64,000 bases of DNA, taken from the NCBI RefSeq assembly GCF_019599145.1, contig NZ_CP080647.1:1860001-1924000 (forward strand), in the 5' to 3' direction. Shown here one piece after another: positions 60,814 through 64,000 of this stretch (its first letter is position 1; every line of letters begins with the position of its first letter). The notes under the pieces were generated by a model that had not been told where the DNA came from, ran no database searches, and worked only from the letters and a program-made list of their open reading frames with translations. This DNA comes from Streptomyces akebiae (GTDB taxonomy: Bacteria; Actinomycetota; Actinomycetes; Streptomycetales; Streptomycetaceae). Made by a program: the position numbers and the translations under genes.

Positions 60814-60840
60814 GATCCCCGGTTATCGAAACCGGGGATC
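60814..60840 (+). promoter_or_regulatory. shared palindromic promoter element, copy D
   Basis: GATCCCCGGTT (60814-60824), ATCGA, AACCGGGGATC (60830-60840), perfect. Preceded by GGTTATACCC (-10-like) and followed by CTCCGGA, in the gene direction (plus), 57 bases before the GTG at 60898. It divides the long operon and would give the last genes their own promoter. Confidence 0.75.
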
Positions 60841-60897
60841 CTCCGGAGCATTGACCTTCCACCGCCACCCCGTGCCGCTCGTGGAAGGACCCCTGCT

Positions 60898-61335
60898 GTG
60901 CCCGACGCTCCCGGCCCCTCGCACATACCAGCCGCTTGGAGACCGTCCCTGGAGCCGCTGACCGCCCAACGGGACATCACCCACGCCCACTTCGCCCCTG
61001 GCGACACCGTTGTGATCCCCACCGGCGTCGCCGACGGCAGGCTGTCGGGCGACGTCATGACGATCGTCGCTCCTTCCTGGCACCTGCCGACGGACGAGGA
61101 CGGCTGGCGGCTGCGCAACCCCAGGGGCGGCGAGCGCACCTTCATCACCGCCCACCCCCGCTACATGATCCATCTCTCCCGCCACTGCCCCGACTGCCTG
61201 ATTTACCGGCGCGCCCTGGAGGACTATGTCCTGCCCAAGGTGCCCGTCGGGAGCGGGTCCTTCGACTGCGGCTGGTACTCCCTCACCCACCTCAACCAGC
61301 TCGTCCACCTCGCCGACGCCCGAGGTGGCCGGTGA
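60898..61335 (+). CDS. accessory hypothetical protein
   Basis: A 145-residue protein from GTG 60898 (GAAGGA eight bases upstream). Beta-rich part: HFAPGDTVVIPTGVADGRLSGDVMTIVAPSWHLPTDEDGWRLRNPRGGERTFITAHPRYMIHLSRHCPDCLIYRRAL, with a CPDC pair. The first half looks like a small SH3/KOW-like barrel. Overlaps the next gene (GTGA). Confidence 0.65.
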   Translation: MPDAPGPSHIPAAWRPSLEPLTAQRDITHAHFAPGDTVVIPTGVADGRLSGDVMTIVAPSWHLPTDEDGWRLRNPRGGERTFITAHPRYMIHLSRHCPDCLIYRRALEDYVLPKVPVGSGSFDCGWYSLTHLNQLVHLADARGGR

Positions 61336-62114
61336 CTCTCCCCAACCGCCGCCCCGGAAGGGCCCTGACCCTGCTGCGTGCCGGTGCCGAAGCCGCCTCG
61401 GCCATCCCGGCACCCCACTGGCCCGCGCAGCTGGCCGCCCGTCTCAGCGAACTCGACGCGACCTGGCAGGAATCCGCGCAGCTGTGCGCCGACGCCGCGT
61501 GGACCGCACGGGCCTCCGGCCACAGCGTGCTGGGCCTCCTGCACCCCGATGACGCCCTCGCGCCCGGGCCTGACCCGATCACGACTACGGCGTATCGGCA
61601 TCTGTACCTGAGCGCCCTGCGCTACGACTTCCGCTGCCCCACCCTCGCTCTGCTCGTCGAGCAGCTCTCGCTTCAGGAACGAGAGGGCCTGGACTGCTAC
61701 AGCCGCGCCCTGTACGCCTTCGCCCTGCTGGGGCAGTCCCGGCCCGAGGGCCTCCCCCTCATGCAGCAGGTTCTCGACGACGCCGGCGACCACGTCAAGA
61801 CGTTGCATGTGCTGCTGCACGGACTGTGGATCGGCCACGATCTGCCCGGGCGTGAGGAGAGCATGCTGCAGATCCTCGGCCAGCCGCCGTTCGCCTCGCG
61901 CACCGACCCGATCGCCCTGTTCCGTGAGGCCGGCGCCCTGCGCGGGCTCGGCGAGTATCAGGCCGCTCTGGAGTCGATTGACCGTGCACTGGACCTGCTG
62001 CCGCCTGGCGACGTATCCGTTCACGCCGACCTCGTCCGCGAACGCTCCCTGATCGCCTCGGCCCGCGACGTCCAGCGCCTCGTCGGCCGCCACGCGGAAG
62101 CAGGCCCGGAATGA
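61332..62114 (+). CDS. TPR-like helical protein
   Basis: A 260-residue protein; GTG overlaps the previous stop. Helical-repeat pattern: LDCYSRALYAFALLGQSRPEGLPLMQQVLDDAGDHVKTLHVLLHGLWIGHDL, then LFREAGALRGLGEYQAALESIDRALDLLPPGDVSVHADLVRERS. Tetratricopeptide-type scaffolds mediate protein contacts. Overlaps the relaxase-like gene (ATGA). Confidence 0.7.
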   Translation: MTLPNRRPGRALTLLRAGAEAASAIPAPHWPAQLAARLSELDATWQESAQLCADAAWTARASGHSVLGLLHPDDALAPGPDPITTTAYRHLYLSALRYDFRCPTLALLVEQLSLQEREGLDCYSRALYAFALLGQSRPEGLPLMQQVLDDAGDHVKTLHVLLHGLWIGHDLPGREESMLQILGQPPFASRTDPIALFREAGALRGLGEYQAALESIDRALDLLPPGDVSVHADLVRERSLIASARDVQRLVGRHAEAGPE

Positions 62115-63001
62115 TCCCTCGCGTACACACCCGCAGCCCGTACGCCACGGAAGCGCTGACCGAGGCCCTCGGACGTCCCGTGTCCGATCAGGAGGGACTG
62201 ACCGGGCACACGGTGGTCGCCCACTGGCCGGGCCTGGCCCCTGTCGCCCCTGACGACGAGCAGCAGCTCTGGACATCGCAGGATTGGGCGGACCACCTGG
62301 ACACGCCGTCGTGGGAGTATCCCCGCGCCACGAGTCCCCGGAAGGACCGATTCGCCATCTGGCACGCCGACGTGCGTCTCGCCCTCGGCGACCGCCAGCT
62401 CACCGGCCCGGAGTGGTCCGAGATCGCGCACCGGCTCGCTCGCGCCGTCGGCATCGCCACGCCCGGCGACACGCGGAGCTGCCGCTGGATCGCAGTCCAG
62501 GCTCAGCCCCGGCGCCTCGATCTGATCGCCAACCTCATCCTTCCCAACGGCACGTGGACTTCCCAGCCCGGCCTGCTCCTCCGGCTGGCGGCGGAGTGCC
62601 GGCGGCTGGAGACGGCCCTCAGCCTCCTTGGGCCCTTGCCTGCCCGGTCCTCGCCGCACGCCGCCGCTCTCCCGGCCGCCGTGCACTCGGCTGCCGAGAC
62701 GACGGGGCAGCTTGCCGAGCTGCTGCACCAGCTCGCCGATGAGGCCACCGGGCTGCTGGTCACCGGGCGCGGCCTCGTCGAGTTCGCGGCGCACCGTCTC
62801 GGCGCCCTTCCCCACGCCTACGGTCCCGCCATGGAACACCAGCTGGGATGGATCGCCCGCCGCCTGTACGGCATCCAGCAGGACCTCGACGCCGTTGTCG
62901 CAGACCTGGCGGCTGCCACGTCTGACCGGACAGCTCCGCCACCCGCGCTGCCTGTCCCGCGGCCTCCGACCGCATCTGCTCGTACTCGTTCAACTCCCTA
63001 G
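62111..63001 (+). CDS. relaxase-like protein without the catalytic histidines
   Basis: A 296-residue protein; ATG overlaps the previous stop. It shares with the relaxase at 1635 the N-terminus MIPRVH and the central sequence: WHADVRLALGDRQLTGPEWSEIAHRLARAVGIATPGDTRSCRWIAVQ corresponds to WHLSVRAAPEDPILSDEQWGDIARRMVAATGIAPDGDDAACRWAAVR. Where the relaxase has HADDHIHI, this protein has AQPRRLDL, so the metal site is lost. The C-terminal half is helical. It may bind oriT or the relaxase, or be an evolutionary remnant with a new role. Confidence 0.75.
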   Translation: MIPRVHTRSPYATEALTEALGRPVSDQEGLTGHTVVAHWPGLAPVAPDDEQQLWTSQDWADHLDTPSWEYPRATSPRKDRFAIWHADVRLALGDRQLTGPEWSEIAHRLARAVGIATPGDTRSCRWIAVQAQPRRLDLIANLILPNGTWTSQPGLLLRLAAECRRLETALSLLGPLPARSSPHAAALPAAVHSAAETTGQLAELLHQLADEATGLLVTGRGLVEFAAHRLGALPHAYGPAMEHQLGWIARRLYGIQQDLDAVVADLAAATSDRTAPPPALPVPRPPTASARTRSTP

Positions 63002-63016
63002 AAAGTTTCTGTCCCT

Positions 63017-63721
63017 TTGGCCCTGGCCGACCGTCTGTTGACTCTCCGGCGCGATGTTCATTCCGGCGAAGTCCTTGCCCGCGGAGGAGATCCCAAAGCC
63101 CACAGCATCCTGGAGCGCACCGGGTTCGTCCTCGTCGCCCGGCTCCACGAGCGCTACCACCGCCTGCCCACCGGCCTCGACGAGGCCGAGGAGCAGCGGA
63201 TCGCCACCCGCGCGGTAGCCCGGCTGCGTGCGGTGAGCTACCACGTCGACTGCGACGAGGCGTTCGACACCGACAACCGGGAACCGTACTACCGGCCCCT
63301 CGGCGCCCAGGTCGCGAACCTCGCCGATCGTCTCCGCGAGGCGACCACGACCGACGAGGCCGCCGATGTCCTCACCGAGTTGACCGCCACCCACGACGGC
63401 ATCCTGCCCGCCCTCGGCGACGTACTCGTCGCGGCAGCCGACTTCTTCGAAGGACTCGGCCAGCCTTCCGACCAGTACACCGCCCGGCGTTTGCGCTACC
63501 TCGCCGAGGAACGGTTGCGGATCGTCCGGTCCGACCTCGCGCGCACCCGCACCGACCTCGTCGGCCGGCACACGCCCCACCCCGGCCGGCGGCCGTGCAC
63601 GGCCGAGACCGGCCCCGGCGAGACGGAAGCCTCCGCCGTCTGCGCCTGCCCGCCACCCCGCATCCCCACCAGCCCCGGTCCCCTCCCCACCGCGCCGGTC
63701 CCCACCAGCCGCCGGAGATGA
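63017..63721 (+). CDS. accessory hypothetical protein
   Basis: A 234-residue protein from TTG 63017. N-terminal domain: ALADRLLTLRRDVHSGEVLARGGDPKAHSILERTGFVLVARLHERYHRLPTGL...AVARLRAVSYHVDCDEAF; then a helical part (LADRLREATTTDEAADVLTELTATHDGILPALGDVLVAAADFFEGLGQ). Long Pro-rich tail with basic end (TSRRR). Function unknown. Confidence 0.65.
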   Translation: MALADRLLTLRRDVHSGEVLARGGDPKAHSILERTGFVLVARLHERYHRLPTGLDEAEEQRIATRAVARLRAVSYHVDCDEAFDTDNREPYYRPLGAQVANLADRLREATTTDEAADVLTELTATHDGILPALGDVLVAAADFFEGLGQPSDQYTARRLRYLAEERLRIVRSDLARTRTDLVGRHTPHPGRRPCTAETGPGETEASAVCACPPPRIPTSPGPLPTAPVPTSRRR

Positions 63722-63748
63722 CCCGCCTGTCCCTTCCCGAGGAGACCT

Positions 63749-64000
63749 TTGCACGCCCCCGATGACTCTCTCGCCTCCTTCGCCGCCGTCCTCGCCGGCG
63801 AACTGCCCGGCCAGTGGAACAGCCAGTACCACCCTGACCGCGAAGACAACGACCACGACGAACTGGCCGTCGATGTCTGGGACATGGACCAGGTCGCCGA
63901 TGCCATGGCCGAGTACAGCCTCGACCACTGCGCGGTCCTGACCCGGCACGTGGACGGCACGCGGCTGTTCGTCATGGACCGCAAGAGCCACGACGACGGC
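63749..64000 (+). CDS. paralogous accessory protein 4 (LPGxW family), 3' end outside window
   Basis: TTG 63749 lies four bases after GGAGA. The first 84 residues are the family signature: SLASFAAVLAGELPGQWNSQYHPDRED, VDVWDMDQVADAMAEYSLDHCAVLTRHVDGTRLFVMDRKSHDDG. It is closest to the protein at 50834. The frame is open at the window end. Confidence 0.75.
   Translation, partial: MHAPDDSLASFAAVLAGELPGQWNSQYHPDREDNDHDELAVDVWDMDQVADAMAEYSLDHCAVLTRHVDGTRLFVMDRKSHDDG

Overview
The window looks like an actinobacterial, very probably Streptomyces, mobile accessory region: a large conjugative plasmid or an integrative element in a chromosome arm. The evidence is very high GC with strong G/C third positions, frequent GTG/TTG starts with overlapping stop/start codons (ATGA, GTGA, TTGA), and many families known mainly from Streptomyces plasmids (DUF317, DUF2637, DUF4913, SCO6880-type VirB4 N-terminal protein, DUF6112-type pilin-like protein). 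No rRNA, tRNA or CRISPR array was seen.

Layout. 1-3.4 kb: mobilization module (C-terminus of a DUF2637-type membrane protein, small proteins, MobC, relaxase). 3.4-5.4 kb: zinc-ribbon protein, lipoprotein, Nudix hydrolase. 5.4-8.5 kb (minus): hypothetical proteins including two DUF317-type proteins. 8.9-12.5 kb (minus): a complete three-component ABC conflict system (DUF3732-type ABC ATPase, middle component, effector with REase-like N-terminus and ABC-3C C-terminal domain). 12.7-15.8 kb (minus): an LAXTG-type surface protein and a frameshifted DUF317 gene. 16-17.2 kb: an IS110-family insertion sequence. 17.3-21.4 kb (minus): operon of ATP-grasp ligase, MFS exporter, HAD hydrolase and double DUF317. 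21.5-25.5 kb: recombination trio (tyrosine integrase, small HTH protein, zinc-ribbon/recombinase-like protein without the nucleophilic tyrosine). 25.5-27.3 kb: CmtR-type metal sensor, CDF efflux pump, methyltransferase. 27.5-30.5 kb (minus): hypothetical gene, then MFS exporter with two coupled regulators. 30.5-36.3 kb (minus): plasmid hypothetical genes, with a GNAT, a RelE-fold protein and a DUF4913 protein. 36.4-39.6 kb (minus): M48 peptidase, ECF sigma factor and small membrane protein. 40-41.5 kb: relic integrase and an orphan DNA methyltransferase. 42-64 kb (plus): a long type IV secretion/conjugation operon (NlpC/P60 hydrolase, DUF6112-type subunit, VirB6-like protein, SCO6880-type protein, VirB4 ATPase) followed by about 20 accessory proteins that run off the end.

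How it fits together. MobC and relaxase at the left end would process DNA for the T4SS-like channel at the right end; no VirD4-type coupling ATPase is visible here, so it may lie outside the window. A perfect inverted repeat (GATCCCCGGTT-N5-AACCGGGGATC) follows a -10-like motif at three loci (32.45, 36.33 and 60.83 kb), and a split version lies between the methyltransferase and the conjugation operon (41.6-41.75 kb). This suggests one shared promoter/operator system for the plasmid-type modules. Several genes of the conjugation operon have a Shine-Dalgarno sequence followed by CTG (one by ATT) and no ATG/GTG/TTG at the right place, so standard gene calling would miss or shorten them. The relaxase and many accessory proteins end in short basic Pro/Ala/Arg tails, unlike the channel components. 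The accessory protein at 62.1 kb is relaxase-like but lacks the metal-binding histidines.
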